This document shows positions 10,276 to 18,531 of a DNA stretch of 64,000 nt, in pieces. Position numbers and translations under genes: made by a program. The first letter of the stretch is position 1; every line of letters starts with the position of its first letter. The notes under the pieces were generated by a model that saw only the letters and a list, made by a program, of their open reading frames with translations, was not told the DNA's origin and ran no database searches. Origin of the DNA: Kitasatospora sp. MAA19 (GTDB taxonomy: Bacteria; Actinomycetota; Actinomycetes; Streptomycetales; Streptomycetaceae); contig NZ_JARXYZ010000002.1 in NCBI RefSeq assembly GCF_029894125.1, positions 372,001 to 436,000 on the forward strand, written 5' to 3'.

Positions 10276-10665
10276 TCAGAAGCCGCCGGTCTGCTCGTCC
10301 CGACGGCGCTGCCAGCGCTGTTCCACCCGGTCCATCATCCCGGCCTTGCGGCGCGGTGCGGCGGCCGGCCGGGGGCCGGAGCCCTGGCCGGCGGGCCCGC
10401 GGCGCCAGCCGGTCACGGCGAACACCGCGCACCCGAGCATCACCAGGAAACCCACGACGCTGACCCAGATCTGATCGGGGACGACCATCCCGCCCATCAG
10501 CAGGCCGATGCCCACCACGAAGCCGGCGATGGCCAGGTACACCCGCCGGCGGGTGTAGGTGCGCAGCCCGGTTCCCTCAAGCGCCGTCGCGAATTTGGGA
10601 TCTTCGGCATACAGCGCTCGCTCCATCTGGTCGAGCAGTCGCTGCTCGTGCTCCGAGAGCGGCAC
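10276..10665 (-). CDS. DUF3040 membrane protein
   Basis: A conserved actinobacterial protein of 129 aa. The N-terminus MPLSEHEQRLLDQMERALYAEDPKFA is diagnostic for DUF3040. Two membrane helices occupy about 42-85, and a short basic, arginine-rich cytoplasmic tail follows. GTG at 10665 has a strong AGGAGGA site upstream. Mycobacteria carry a DUF3040 gene in the equivalent position near their dcw cluster. The function is unknown. Confidence 0.9.
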   Translation of the reverse strand: MPLSEHEQRLLDQMERALYAEDPKFATALEGTGLRTYTRRRVYLAIAGFVVGIGLLMGGMVVPDQIWVSVVGFLVMLGCAVFAVTGWRRGPAGQGSGPRPAAAPRRKAGMMDRVEQRWQRRRDEQTGGF

Positions 10666-11076
10666 GGAGTCCTCCTACTCGTCGGTCGCGGGTGCGACCG
10701 GTCCGCCACCCCGGTCGGGGAGGCAAAGTCCAATCAGCCATCGGGGCACACGGTCGGACGCCTGTGCGGGGGGACCCGGCCCGTGTCGTCCATATGCCCC
10801 ACGTATCCGGCTGTCATGCTTTCCGGCTTTACCCAGATCATACGGTCCGTGGGCCCGTTACGGGGTGGTCTGCGCCGCGTGGGACGGGCCACTTCGACCG
10901 GGCACGGCCGCACCCGTCCCAACGCGACAAGGTCCGGACAAGTGCCCGAACGGGTGGAATCGGTTCGGACCTGGGCAGGTTCCGGACCACACGGACGAGG
11001 CCTGCAGGCATCCGGGAAGCGAACCGCCGCCGGACGGTGTGCGAACCGTACGGCGGCGGGGAGGTCTCGCGACGGC
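10666..11076. other. Non-coding gap upstream of DUF3040
   Basis: This 411-base gap separates two minus-strand genes. A TATGAT hexamer on the minus strand (10842-10837) could be the -10 of a DUF3040 promoter with a long leader. Short frames inside have no family resemblance. I see no terminator-like hairpin or RNA gene. Confidence 0.4.
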
Positions 11077-11829
11077 TCAGGCCAGGGTGGCCAGCAGGTG
11101 CAGCTGGGTCGCCACGGCGTGGAAGGCGGGCTGCGCGGCGGCGGCCTCCTCCAGCTTCAGCAGCGCCTCCAGCGCGCCCGGCTCGGCGTCCACCAGCACA
11201 CCGGGGACCAGGTCGGCGAAGACCCGGACGCCGTGCACCGACTCCACCCGCAGGCCCGCGCCCTCGGCCAGGCGGCCCAGCTCCTCGCCGGTGAAGCGGC
11301 GCGGCATCGGGTCCTGCTCGCCCCAGCGGCCGTCGGTCCCGGACAGCACCGTCCGGGCCTCGGTGAAGTGCCCGGCCAGCGCGCGGGCCAGCACGGCGCC
11401 GTTGCGGTTGGCGGCCAGCAGGCTCACCAGGCCGCCCGGGCGCAGGGTGCCGGCCAGGCTGCCGAGCGCCTCCGCCGGGTCGTCCACGACCTCCAGCACG
11501 CCGTGGCAGAACACCGCGTCCACGGTGCCGGGGGCGATCAGCTCGGGCAGCGTCTGGGTGTCGCCCTGGACGGCCCGGACCAGGTCCGTCACCCCGGCCT
11601 CGGCGGCCCGGCGCTCCAGCGCGAACAGCGCGTCCGGGCTCGGGTCGACCACGGTGACCCGGTGGCCGAGCTTGGCCACCGGCACGGCGAAGTTGCCGGT
11701 GCCGCCGCCGGTGTCGACCACGTCGAGCACCGGCTGGTCCAGCTCGGCCACCCGCTTCTCCAGGGCTGCCCGCACCACCTCCCACACCACGGCGGTACGC
11801 AGGGCACTGCGGGGACGCGTCGGGTACAA
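11077..11829 (-). CDS. Class I SAM-dependent methyltransferase
   Basis: A methyltransferase of about 250 aa. Motif I reads DTGGGTGNFAVPVA, followed by VDPSPDAL (motif post-I) and VFCHGVLEVVDDP (motif IV region). I prefer TTG at 11829 because AAGGAG lies 7 bases upstream; GTG at 11847 is in frame but has no ribosome-binding site, and the AAGGAG would then fall inside the gene. The substrate cannot be told from sequence. The HEPN-type gene lies upstream on the same strand and could be cotranscribed. Confidence 0.85.
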   Translation of the reverse strand: MYPTRPRSALRTAVVWEVVRAALEKRVAELDQPVLDVVDTGGGTGNFAVPVAKLGHRVTVVDPSPDALFALERRAAEAGVTDLVRAVQGDTQTLPELIAPGTVDAVFCHGVLEVVDDPAEALGSLAGTLRPGGLVSLLAANRNGAVLARALAGHFTEARTVLSGTDGRWGEQDPMPRRFTGEELGRLAEGAGLRVESVHGVRVFADLVPGVLVDAEPGALEALLKLEEAAAAQPAFHAVATQLHLLATLA

Positions 11830-11874
11830 GGTGGGGCTCCTTGGCACGTGCAGATCGATCAGGATGCCTCCACC

Positions 11875-12447
11875 TTAGACCGGGCGGGTGGCGGGGCCCG
11901 TCACCCCCGGCGGCTCGTCGCCGTCCAGCGGCAGCCGTGGCGCCGGCGGGGCCGGACGCAAGCCGAGCAGGCGCTCGACCAGGCGCAGGAACAGGGCGGA
12001 GTTGCGGACCAGATCGTCGGCGTCGCGGGCCGAGGCGGCGCCCCTGATCCCGGCCTCGGCGGCGGCCCGGCGGCGGGCGCCGGCGCCGTAGTAGAGCGCC
12101 CACTCGGCCAGCTCGGGGGCCACCTCGGGCAGCACCTCCCAGGCACTGCGGATGGCCTTGCGCCGACGCGGGCTCTTCTCCGGCCGGCCGCGCACCGCGA
12201 GCACGGCCGCCACCGTGCGCAGCGCGGCCAGATGGGCGGTGGCGTACCGCTCCAGCGGGTCCTCCAGGACACGGGCCCGGGCGAGCGTGCGGTGGGCGTC
12301 GGCGAGCAGGTCGAGGGCGGCCGGCGGCGCGGCGATCCGGCGCAGTACGGGATGGACGTCCCCGCCACCCGGGCGCCCGCCCGGGGAGAACGGCAGGGCG
12401 GCGGAGTGGAGGCGGGCGGTGACGGGCTCAGGATGGCTGATGGTCAT
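11875..12447 (-). CDS. SAV_6107-type HEPN domain protein
   Basis: A helical protein of 190 aa that I recognise as the streptomycete family named after SAV_6107, annotated as HEPN-domain. An R-x4-H pattern (R67-YATA-H72) resembles the RNase motif of HEPN proteins, but I cannot confirm that it sits in the right helix. GGGGGAGACC precedes the ATG. No nucleotidyltransferase partner of the MNT type is adjacent; the nearest gene is the methyltransferase 45 bases downstream. The function is unknown. Confidence 0.75.
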   Translation of the reverse strand: MTISHPEPVTARLHSAALPFSPGGRPGGGDVHPVLRRIAAPPAALDLLADAHRTLARARVLEDPLERYATAHLAALRTVAAVLAVRGRPEKSPRRRKAIRSAWEVLPEVAPELAEWALYYGAGARRRAAAEAGIRGAASARDADDLVRNSALFLRLVERLLGLRPAPPAPRLPLDGDEPPGVTGPATRPV

Positions 12448-13019
12448 GGTCTCCCCCGTTCCGAGGCAGCGCGCGGACCGGATGGTCCGTGCCCCTCCAT
12501 CGTGAACGGGACCACTGACAACGGGACCCGACCGGGTGACCGGCGGCGGGCGCGGGCCTCCCCCCGGCCCCGCACCGCCGCCGTACGCCGCCGCGCCGTC
12601 GTTCCCCCACGGACGGCGGTGGCGAGCTCCCCGTTCCGGTGGCCGATCTCCCCCCGGCCCGCTCCGCCGCCCCGTGTCGGCGGTGCAGGGCCCGTGACCG
12701 GCTCCCGTGGCGGACCTCCGCCGCCGTCCCCCGGCCCCTCAGGAACCGGTGGACGGACGGATCCGCCTCCCGGGGCGTGACGCCCGACGCGCCGCCGTCC
12801 CGAGTGGCACCACTCTCCCGTCCCGGGCCCACAGCGGGCCATCCGTTGACGTACTCAACCCGGGATCTGAGTACGCGTACTCAGATCCGCCGGCGCCCGG
12901 GCCCGGCCGTGGCCGGAACCGGCGGGCCGACCCGGTACGTCCAGGTACGGTACGGCGTGGCCGGGGCGGCCCGGCCACGGTTGCCACAAGGAGGGGGAAG
13001 CGATGAGGAGGGGGAAGCC
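12448..13019. other. Divergent regulatory region upstream of DUF4126
   Basis: This 572-base gap lies between the divergent HEPN and DUF4126 genes. It contains a direct repeat AACGGGACC (12505-12513 and 12520-12528) near the HEPN start, a TTGACG hexamer at 12846-12851, a 26-bp perfect palindrome (12863-12888), a 9-bp-stem hairpin (12956-12979) and a duplicated ribosome-binding region (12989-13022). Open frames crossing it look non-coding. Confidence 0.55.
12863..12888. promoter_or_regulatory. 26-bp palindromic operator candidate
   Basis: A perfect palindrome with core GAGTACGCGTACTC. An additional GTACTC half-site lies at 12851-12856. A TTGACG -35-like hexamer sits at 12846-12851, so a protein bound here would cover the expected -10 region of the DUF4126 promoter. 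The cognate regulator is unknown. Confidence 0.55.
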
Positions 13020-13022
13020 ATG
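12989..13022 (+). repeat. Tandem duplication of a ribosome-binding/start region
   Basis: Two adjacent 17-base copies (12989-13005 and 13006-13022), each with AGGAGGGGGAAGC followed by an ATG, differ at one position. The second ATG is the DUF4126 start; the first is out of frame with it. Confidence 0.9.
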
Positions 13023-13023
13023 A
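13003..13023 (+). CDS. Six-codon minicistron MRRGKP
   Basis: The first ATG of the duplicated start region has its own strong AGGAGGGGG site and reads ATG plus five codons, then TGA. That stop overlaps the DUF4126 start codon as ATGA. If translated, it would couple initiation at DUF4126. The reading is direct from sequence; translation is inferred. Confidence 0.45.
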   Translation: MRRGKP

Positions 13024-13649
13024 CGATCGTGCCGCTGATCTTCACCAGCGGACTCGCCAGCGGCATCAACGCCTACGCGGTGGTGCTGCTGCTCGGGCTG
13101 ATGGGCCGGTTCGCCGGCGCGGACTCGGTGCCGCCCGCGCTGGAGCGCACCGACGTGCTGATCGCGGCCGCCGTGCTGTTCCTGCTGGAGGCGGTGGCCG
13201 ACAAGATCCCGTTCGTCGACAGCCTCTGGGACTCCGTGCACACCGTGATCCGGCCGATCGCGGGCGCCACCGTCGGAGCGCTGATCGCCAGCGCCGACCC
13301 GGGCTCACTCGGCGAGGTCGCGGCGGGCGCGATGGGCGGCACGACGGCGCTGGTCAGCCACCTGGTCAAGGCCTCGCTGCGGATGGCGGTCAACACCTCG
13401 CCGGAGCCGGCCAGCAACATCGCGGTCAGCCTGGCGGAGGACGTCTCGGTGGCCGGCCTGGTCTCCCTGGCGATCTTCCACCCCTGGCTGGCCGCCTCGA
13501 TCGCCGCCGTCCTGCTCGCCGTCGGCCTGCTGCTGGTCTGGTTCGCGATCAGCCGGATCCGCGCCTTCCGGGCCCGCCGCCGTGAACGCCGCGCGGCCCG
13601 CGCCGCCCGCGAGGAGGGGGCGGACCGGACGTACGTCCGACGGCCCTAG
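13020..13649 (+). CDS. DUF4126 membrane protein
   Basis: Membrane protein of 209 aa with several hydrophobic segments and glycine-rich helices. It begins MTIVPLIFTSGLASGINAYA, typical of DUF4126, and ends in a basic cytoplasmic tail rich in arginine. The ATG at 13020 has AGGAGGGGG upstream and overlaps the minicistron stop. The final TAG is part of a -10 box for the next gene. The biochemical function is unknown. Confidence 0.88.
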   Translation: MTIVPLIFTSGLASGINAYAVVLLLGLMGRFAGADSVPPALERTDVLIAAAVLFLLEAVADKIPFVDSLWDSVHTVIRPIAGATVGALIASADPGSLGEVAAGAMGGTTALVSHLVKASLRMAVNTSPEPASNIAVSLAEDVSVAGLVSLAIFHPWLAASIAAVLLAVGLLLVWFAISRIRAFRARRRERRAARAAREEGADRTYVRRP

Positions 13650-13663
13650 GATCAGATGCCATG
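13647..13663 (+). promoter_or_regulatory. -10 box overlapping the DUF4126 stop codon
   Basis: TAGGAT (13647-13652) begins with the TAG stop codon of DUF4126 and lies 8 bases before the next ATG. No Shine-Dalgarno site precedes that ATG, so a leaderless transcript is likely. Confidence 0.5.
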
Positions 13664-15157
13664 GCACGGATCGTCATCATCGGCGCAGGAATGAGCGGGC
13701 TCGCGGCGGCCTCCCGGCTGGCGACCCTCGGACACCGGGTGACGGTCTGCGAGGCCGGCGGCGCGTACGGGGGCATGGTCGGCCGGTACGAGCGCGACGG
13801 CTTCGCCTTCGACACCGGCCCCGGCCTGCTGACCCTCCCGGCCGTCTACCGCGACCTCGCGCTGAAGACCGGCAAGGAGCCGCTGGAGCAGCTCGTCGAC
13901 CTCGCCCCGGTGGACCCGGAGAGCCGGCACCTGTTCCCGGACGGCACCGCCGTCACCCTGCCCAACGCCTCCCGCGGCGGCGTCAGCCAGGCTCTGGACG
14001 CCGCCTTCGGCGCCGGCTCCGGCGCCCGCTGGAGCGAGGTCATGAACCACGGCCGGACGGTCTGGGAGGCCACTCGCCGCCCGCTCCTGGAGGAGCCGCT
14101 CCCGGCCGACCGGACGCCGCTGCACACCGACCCCTACCCCGTCCCGCCCCGGCGCGGCCTGCTCGCCCGGCTCGGCCGGCCCCGCCCGTGGACCCTCGCC
14201 GACGTCGCCGCCCGCGAACTCGGCGGCCACCCCGGCCTCACCGCCCTGCTGTCCGAGCACGCCCTGCGCTTCGGCCTGCCCCCGGGGACCGCCCCCGCCG
14301 GGGCCACCGTGCTGCCGTACATGGAGCAGTCCTTCGGCGTCTGGTACGTCCGCGGCGGCCTGCGGGCCCTGGCGGACGCGGTCCACCGGCGCTGCGAGCT
14401 GCGCCGGGTGGAGTTCCGCTTCGGCACCCCGGTCACCGAGGTGGTCCTCAAGGACGGCCGGGCCTGCGGCGTCGACACCCCGGACGGCCGGATCGACGCG
14501 GACCTGGTGGTCTCCTCGATGGACACCAGGGCCCTGTTCGGCCACGGTGTCGCCCGGTGGCCCGGGCTCGACGCCGAGGAGTGGGAGCCGTCCGAGGTGC
14601 CCGGCCGGTTCAGCGTGCTGCTCGCCCTGCGCGGCCCCCGGCCGGACGGCACCGCGCACCGGACGGTGGTGCACGCCGCCGACCCGGCCGCCGAGCAGAA
14701 CGCCCTGACGCTCTCGGCCCCGCCGTGCGGACGCCCCACCCTCCAGGTGCTGCGCCCGGACGATCCCTCCCTGCGCCCCGACGACGCGCACGAGAGCGTG
14801 GTGCTGACCGCGACCGTCCCGGCCCAGGGCGACGTCGACTGGACGGCCCCCGGTCTCGCCGAGCACTACGCGGACCAGCTGCTGGCCCACGCCGACGCCG
14901 CCGGGCTGGGCCTGCGCGAGCGGGTGCTGTGGCGGGTCGTCCGCACCCCGGACGACACCCGCCGGGAGACCGGTGCGCTCGGCGGCTCGGTGCCCCGGCC
15001 CGCGTTCGCCGGCTCGGACGGGTGGTGGCTCCAGCCCGCCAACGAGTCGCCCGTCCCCGGCCTCTACCTGATCGGCGGAGCGGCCCACCCGGGCGGCGGA
15101 CTGGCCCGGTCCGGCATGTCCGCCTGCATCGCCGCCGACCTCATCGGCCCGGCCTAG
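13661..15157 (+). CDS. CrtI-like FAD-dependent oxidoreductase
   Basis: Flavoprotein of 498 aa related to phytoene desaturases and amine oxidases. The N-terminal dinucleotide fold reads IVIIGAGMSGLAAASRLATLGH with the CEAGGAYGGMVGRYERDGFAFDTGP continuation, typical of this family. A C-terminal FAD-contact segment reads LYLIGGAAHPGGGLARSGM. There are no carotenoid genes beside it, although a polyprenyl synthase lies 2.2 kb downstream, so a desaturase role is only a possibility. It begins 11 bases after DUF4126, probably from its own leaderless start. Confidence 0.85.
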   Translation: MARIVIIGAGMSGLAAASRLATLGHRVTVCEAGGAYGGMVGRYERDGFAFDTGPGLLTLPAVYRDLALKTGKEPLEQLVDLAPVDPESRHLFPDGTAVTLPNASRGGVSQALDAAFGAGSGARWSEVMNHGRTVWEATRRPLLEEPLPADRTPLHTDPYPVPPRRGLLARLGRPRPWTLADVAARELGGHPGLTALLSEHALRFGLPPGTAPAGATVLPYMEQSFGVWYVRGGLRALADAVHRRCELRRVEFRFGTPVTEVVLKDGRACGVDTPDGRIDADLVVSSMDTRALFGHGVARWPGLDAEEWEPSEVPGRFSVLLALRGPRPDGTAHRTVVHAADPAAEQNALTLSAPPCGRPTLQVLRPDDPSLRPDDAHESVVLTATVPAQGDVDWTAPGLAEHYADQLLAHADAAGLGLRERVLWRVVRTPDDTRRETGALGGSVPRPAFAGSDGWWLQPANESPVPGLYLIGGAAHPGGGLARSGMSACIAADLIGPA

Positions 15158-15182
15158 CGACCGCCGGGCCCAGACCGGGGGC

Positions 15183-16040
15183 TCAGCCCTGCGGCCAGGT
15201 GTTCTGCTGCTGGTAGCCGTAGGTGTGGTCGTACGACTGCTGCTGCGGGATGCCCGGCGGGTGCTGCTCGGGGTGCTGGCCCGGGTGCTGCTGGGGCGTC
15301 TGCCACTGCTGCTGCGGGTGCTGTTCCCAGCCGGGCTGCTGCTGGGGGTAGGCCTGGTACTGGTCCTGCTGGGGGTAGCCGCCGTACGGGTCCGGCTGCT
15401 GCGGGTAGCCGCCGTAGCCCTGGTCGTAGGCGAAGGCGGGCTGCTGCTGGCCCTGCCACTGCTGCTGCTCGTAGGTCGGCTGCGGCTGGGCGGTGTCGTA
15501 GCCGGCCTGGTAGGCCTCGGCGTACGGGTCGTGCGGCTGCTGCTCGTAGTAGGCGGGCGCGTAGACGCCGTCCTGGGCGAGTTCCTGCATCTCGAAGGCG
15601 GCGGTCTGCTCGACCTCGGGGACGTCCTCGGCGGCCGGGGCGGTGATCCGGGTCTCCTCGACGGCGCTGACCTCGCCGACCCGCTCCTCGCCGGCCTCGA
15701 CGGCGGCCACGGCGACCGCGCCGCCGGTGAGGGCCCCGAGCAGCGGCACCTTGGCGAGCGGGCCGGGCAGGGCGCCGTCGGCCTTGCGCAGCGACCAGCC
15801 GGCCCGGTACCCGCGCTTCACGGAGAGGGTGACGAAGGTCTGGCCGAGCGCGAACAGCACGGCGCCGGCGCCGATCACCGGGACCGAGCCGAGGGTCATG
15901 CCGGCGGCCACTGCGAGGAAGCCGACCAGGGCGAGGGCCCGCCAGTGCAGCGGGGCCCGGTTCTGCAGCAGGACCTCGGCGACCAGCCAGAGCGCCACCA
16001 CCGCCAACGCGACGTACAGCAGCAGGTACCCGATGCCCAT
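15183..16040 (-). CDS. Membrane protein with Q/Y/P-rich cytoplasmic tail
   Basis: Protein of 285 aa with three or four N-terminal membrane helices (first 75 residues) followed by a low-complexity tail. From about residue 165 the tail is dominated by Gln, Tyr, Pro and Gly, with repeats such as GGYPQQ and PYGGYPQQDQYQAYPQQ. ATG at 16040 has GGAGG 10 bases upstream. Similar tails in actinobacterial membrane proteins are linked to self-association, but nothing proves that here. I do not recognise a specific function. It converges with the CrtI-like gene. Confidence 0.75.
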   Translation of the reverse strand: MGIGYLLLYVALAVVALWLVAEVLLQNRAPLHWRALALVGFLAVAAGMTLGSVPVIGAGAVLFALGQTFVTLSVKRGYRAGWSLRKADGALPGPLAKVPLLGALTGGAVAVAAVEAGEERVGEVSAVEETRITAPAAEDVPEVEQTAAFEMQELAQDGVYAPAYYEQQPHDPYAEAYQAGYDTAQPQPTYEQQQWQGQQQPAFAYDQGYGGYPQQPDPYGGYPQQDQYQAYPQQQPGWEQHPQQQWQTPQQHPGQHPEQHPPGIPQQQSYDHTYGYQQQNTWPQG

Positions 16041-16161
16041 CCGCCCGCTACCTCCAGTCGCGTGCCCGCGCTCGCCGCGCGTGTGCGGCGACTGTACCGG
16101 TTCAACGGCCGGGGTACCGCATCGCGTTCCCGCCGGTCGCGGACCCGGCGCACACGACCGA

Positions 16162-16189
16162 GCCCGTCACCGTCGGGGCGGTGACGGGC
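16162..16189 (-). terminator. metF terminator hairpin
   Basis: A perfect 10-bp stem (16162-16171 with 16180-16189) and an 8-base loop lie 30 bases past the metF stop on the minus strand. Confidence 0.6.
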
Positions 16190-16218
16190 CGGTGAACGTC
16201 CGGTCTCGCGGGGTCCGG

Positions 16219-17139
16219 TCAGGCGTGGCGCTGGTGCAGGCCGAGGTTCTGGTAGATCTCCAGCGTCGCCGTGGAGTGGTTGAGCGTGATGAAGTGCAGG
16301 CCCGGCGCGCCTTCGGCGAGCAGGCGTTCGGCCATCGCGGTGGCGTGCTCCATGCCGATGGCGCGCAGCGCCGCCGGGTCGTCGATGGCGGCCCGCAGGC
16401 GGGCCTCTAGGTCGGCGGGGAAGGCGGAGCCGCTCAGCTGGGGGAAGCGCTCCAGCTGCTTGGCGTTGGTGACCGGCATGATCTCCGGGATGATCGGCGT
16501 CTCACAGCCGGCGGCGGTGACCCGGTCGCGCAGCCGCAGGTAGTCGTCGACCTCGAAGAACATCTGGGTGATCGCGTAGTCGGCGCCCGCCCGGATCTTC
16601 CCGACGAAGTGCCGGATGTCGTCGTCCCAGTCGGTCGAGCGCGGGTGCATGTTCGGCGAGGCGGCGACGCCGACGCAGAAGTCACCGATGCCCTTGATCA
16701 GCTCCACCAGCTCGTACGCGTAGGTGACGCCGTCCGGGTGCCGGACCCACTCGCCCAGGGGGTCGCCGGGCGGGTCGCCCCGGACCGCGAGGACGTTGCG
16801 GACGCCCTGGTCGGCGTACTGGCCGATGATGTTGCGCAGCTCGGCGACCGAGTGATCGACGGCGGTCAGGTGGGCGACCGGGGTCAGCGTGGTCTCGGTG
16901 GCGATCCGGCCGACCATGTTGACGGTGCGCTCGCGCGAGGAGCCGCCGGCGCCGTACGTCATGCAGACGAAGTTGGGGTCGAGCGGTTCGAGCCGGCGGA
17001 TGGCGTCCCAGAGCTTCTGCTCGCCGACCTCGGTGCGCGGGGGCATGAACTCGAAGGAGAAGGACCGCTTTCCGGCCGCCAGGAGCTCGCGGACCGTCAG
17101 TGCGCGATCCGGTCTGGTGGAAGCGATGCCGAGTGCCAT
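16219..17139 (-). CDS. metF: Methylenetetrahydrofolate reductase
   Basis: Flavin-dependent reductase of 306 aa that makes 5-methyltetrahydrofolate for methionine synthesis. Visible hallmarks are [18 protein letters not shown], the [16 protein letters not shown] stretch, [10 protein letters not shown], and [17 protein letters not shown], followed by [12 protein letters not shown]. The length matches bacterial MetF. The ATG lies 6 bases from a TAACCT -10 box, with no Shine-Dalgarno site. It is divergent from the polyprenyl synthase; mycobacteria keep a similar metF-idsA pair. Confidence 0.96.
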   Translation of the reverse strand: MALGIASTRPDRALTVRELLAAGKRSFSFEFMPPRTEVGEQKLWDAIRRLEPLDPNFVCMTYGAGGSSRERTVNMVGRIATETTLTPVAHLTAVDHSVAELRNIIGQYADQGVRNVLAVRGDPPGDPLGEWVRHPDGVTYAYELVELIKGIGDFCVGVAASPNMHPRSTDWDDDIRHFVGKIRAGADYAITQMFFEVDDYLRLRDRVTAAGCETPIIPEIMPVTNAKQLERFPQLSGSAFPADLEARLRAAIDDPAALRAIGMEHATAMAERLLAEGAPGLHFITLNHSTATLEIYQNLGLHQRHA

Positions 17140-17151
17140 GCTGGCAGGTTA
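17137..17151 (-). promoter_or_regulatory. -10 box for leaderless metF mRNA
   Basis: TAACCT (17151-17146) on the minus strand is followed by 6 bases and the ATG. A TTGTCC -35-like hexamer lies 19 bases further upstream. Confidence 0.55.
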
Positions 17152-17379
17152 TCGGGCGTTCGAAGGAGCCGGACAACTCGGTACCACGGATTGAGACAAG
17201 TGGCGGACGCCATTCCACTCGACATTCCACCCGAGGTTTCGACCACCCGGGGCCGCTTCCGACCGGCGCCCGGGCCGACGAGGGCCGGCGCCCGCCCTGG
17301 CCCGCACTCCAACTCGCACATCCGTTCCCGGCTGCCCCGCTACGCTTGCTGCACCCCAGCGAACCAGCGGAGCCTCATC

Positions 17380-18486
17380 GTGACCTCGTCCAGCAACCGG
17401 CCGGCCAACCCCATTGACGTGGAGGACGTCCGCGCACGCGTCAACGCCGCCCTCGCCGCGTTCATGGACGACCAGTCCGCCCTGCTGGGCACGATCTCCC
17501 CGCAGCTCGCCCCCGCCGCCGACGCCCTGCGCGACTTCCTGCTGGACGGCGGCAAGCGGCTGCGCCCGGCCTTCTGCTACTGGGGCTGGCGCGGCGCCGG
17601 CGGCCCGGCCGACGGCGAGGGGATCGCGAACGCGGCGGCCGCGCTGGAGCTGCTCCAGGCGAGCGCCCTGGTGCACGACGACCTGATGGACCGCAGCGAC
17701 ACCCGCCGCGGCCTGCCCTCGATCCACCGCCGCTTCGAGGCGCTGCACCGGGACAGCGGCTGGCGCGGCGACCGCGAGCAGTACGGCGCCTCGGCGGCGG
17801 TGCTGCTCGGCGACCTGCTGCTGATCTGGTGCGACGAGCTGTTCCTGCGCTCGGGCCTGGAGCCGGCCGCGGTGCTGGCCGCCAAGCCGGTGTTCGACCT
17901 GATGCGCACCGAGGTCATGGTCGGCCAGTACCTGGACGTGCTGGAGCCGGTGGCCGGCGACTCGGCGGACGAGGGCGCGCTGGAGCGGGCGCAGACGGTG
18001 CTGCACTACAAGTCGGCGAAGTACACGATCGAGCGCCCACTGCAGGTCGGCGCGCTGCTGGCCGGGGCCGGCCCGGAGCTGGTGGCGGCGTTCGGGGCGT
18101 TCGGGCTGCCGCTGGGCGAGGCCTTCCAGCTGCGGGACGACCTGCTCGGCGTCTTCGGGGATCCGGCGGTCACCGGCAAGCCGGCCGGGGACGACCTGCG
18201 CGAGGGCAAGCGCACCCTGCTGGTGGCGCACGCGATGCGGGGTCTGTCGGCCGCCGACGCCCGGTACCTGGACGAGCGGCTCGGCGCCCCGGACCTGGCG
18301 TCCGAGGAGGTCGCCGGGCTGCGCGCCCTGGTGGCCCGCAGCGGGGCGCCCGAGCGGGTGGAGCGCCGGATCGACGAGCTGCTGCGGCAGTCGCTGGCCG
18401 CACTGGAGGCGGCGCCGCTCGTCGACGGGCGCGCCCGCGCGGTGCTGCTGGCGCTGGCCGAGGCCGCCACCGTCCGCAAGTACTGA
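17380..18486 (+). CDS. idsA: Polyprenyl (geranylgeranyl-type) diphosphate synthase
   Basis: All-trans prenyl transferase of 368 aa that condenses isopentenyl diphosphate with allylic diphosphates. The first Asp-rich motif is DDLMD (VHDDLMDRSD) and the second is QLRDDLLGVFGD; the GGKRLRP motif near residue 55 is also present. Chain length cannot be fixed from sequence alone, though FPP/GGPP-type products are usual. GTG at 17380 has GCGGAG upstream, and a TACGCT -10 box lies at 17341-17346. Confidence 0.93.
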   Translation: MTSSSNRPANPIDVEDVRARVNAALAAFMDDQSALLGTISPQLAPAADALRDFLLDGGKRLRPAFCYWGWRGAGGPADGEGIANAAAALELLQASALVHDDLMDRSDTRRGLPSIHRRFEALHRDSGWRGDREQYGASAAVLLGDLLLIWCDELFLRSGLEPAAVLAAKPVFDLMRTEVMVGQYLDVLEPVAGDSADEGALERAQTVLHYKSAKYTIERPLQVGALLAGAGPELVAAFGAFGLPLGEAFQLRDDLLGVFGDPAVTGKPAGDDLREGKRTLLVAHAMRGLSAADARYLDERLGAPDLASEEVAGLRALVARSGAPERVERRIDELLRQSLAALEAAPLVDGRARAVLLALAEAATVRKY

Positions 18487-18531
18487 GAAGTCCGCCAGTA
18501 CCGGGGACGGCGGCGGCCCGCGCGCCGGGGG

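Noticed and set aside
10734..10922. Possible small minus-strand gene (62 codons) in the DUF3040 upstream gap
   Set aside because: No ribosome-binding site, no family resemblance, and it crosses a likely promoter.
11077..12447. Toxin-antitoxin pair (HEPN plus methyltransferase)
   Set aside because: The methyltransferase is a full class I enzyme, not a known antitoxin, and there is no MNT gene. Adjacency alone is not enough.
10267..12780. Long plus-strand open frame opposite DUF3040, methyltransferase and HEPN genes
   Set aside because: Low-complexity Arg/Gly/Pro product without any domain; shadow of the minus-strand genes.
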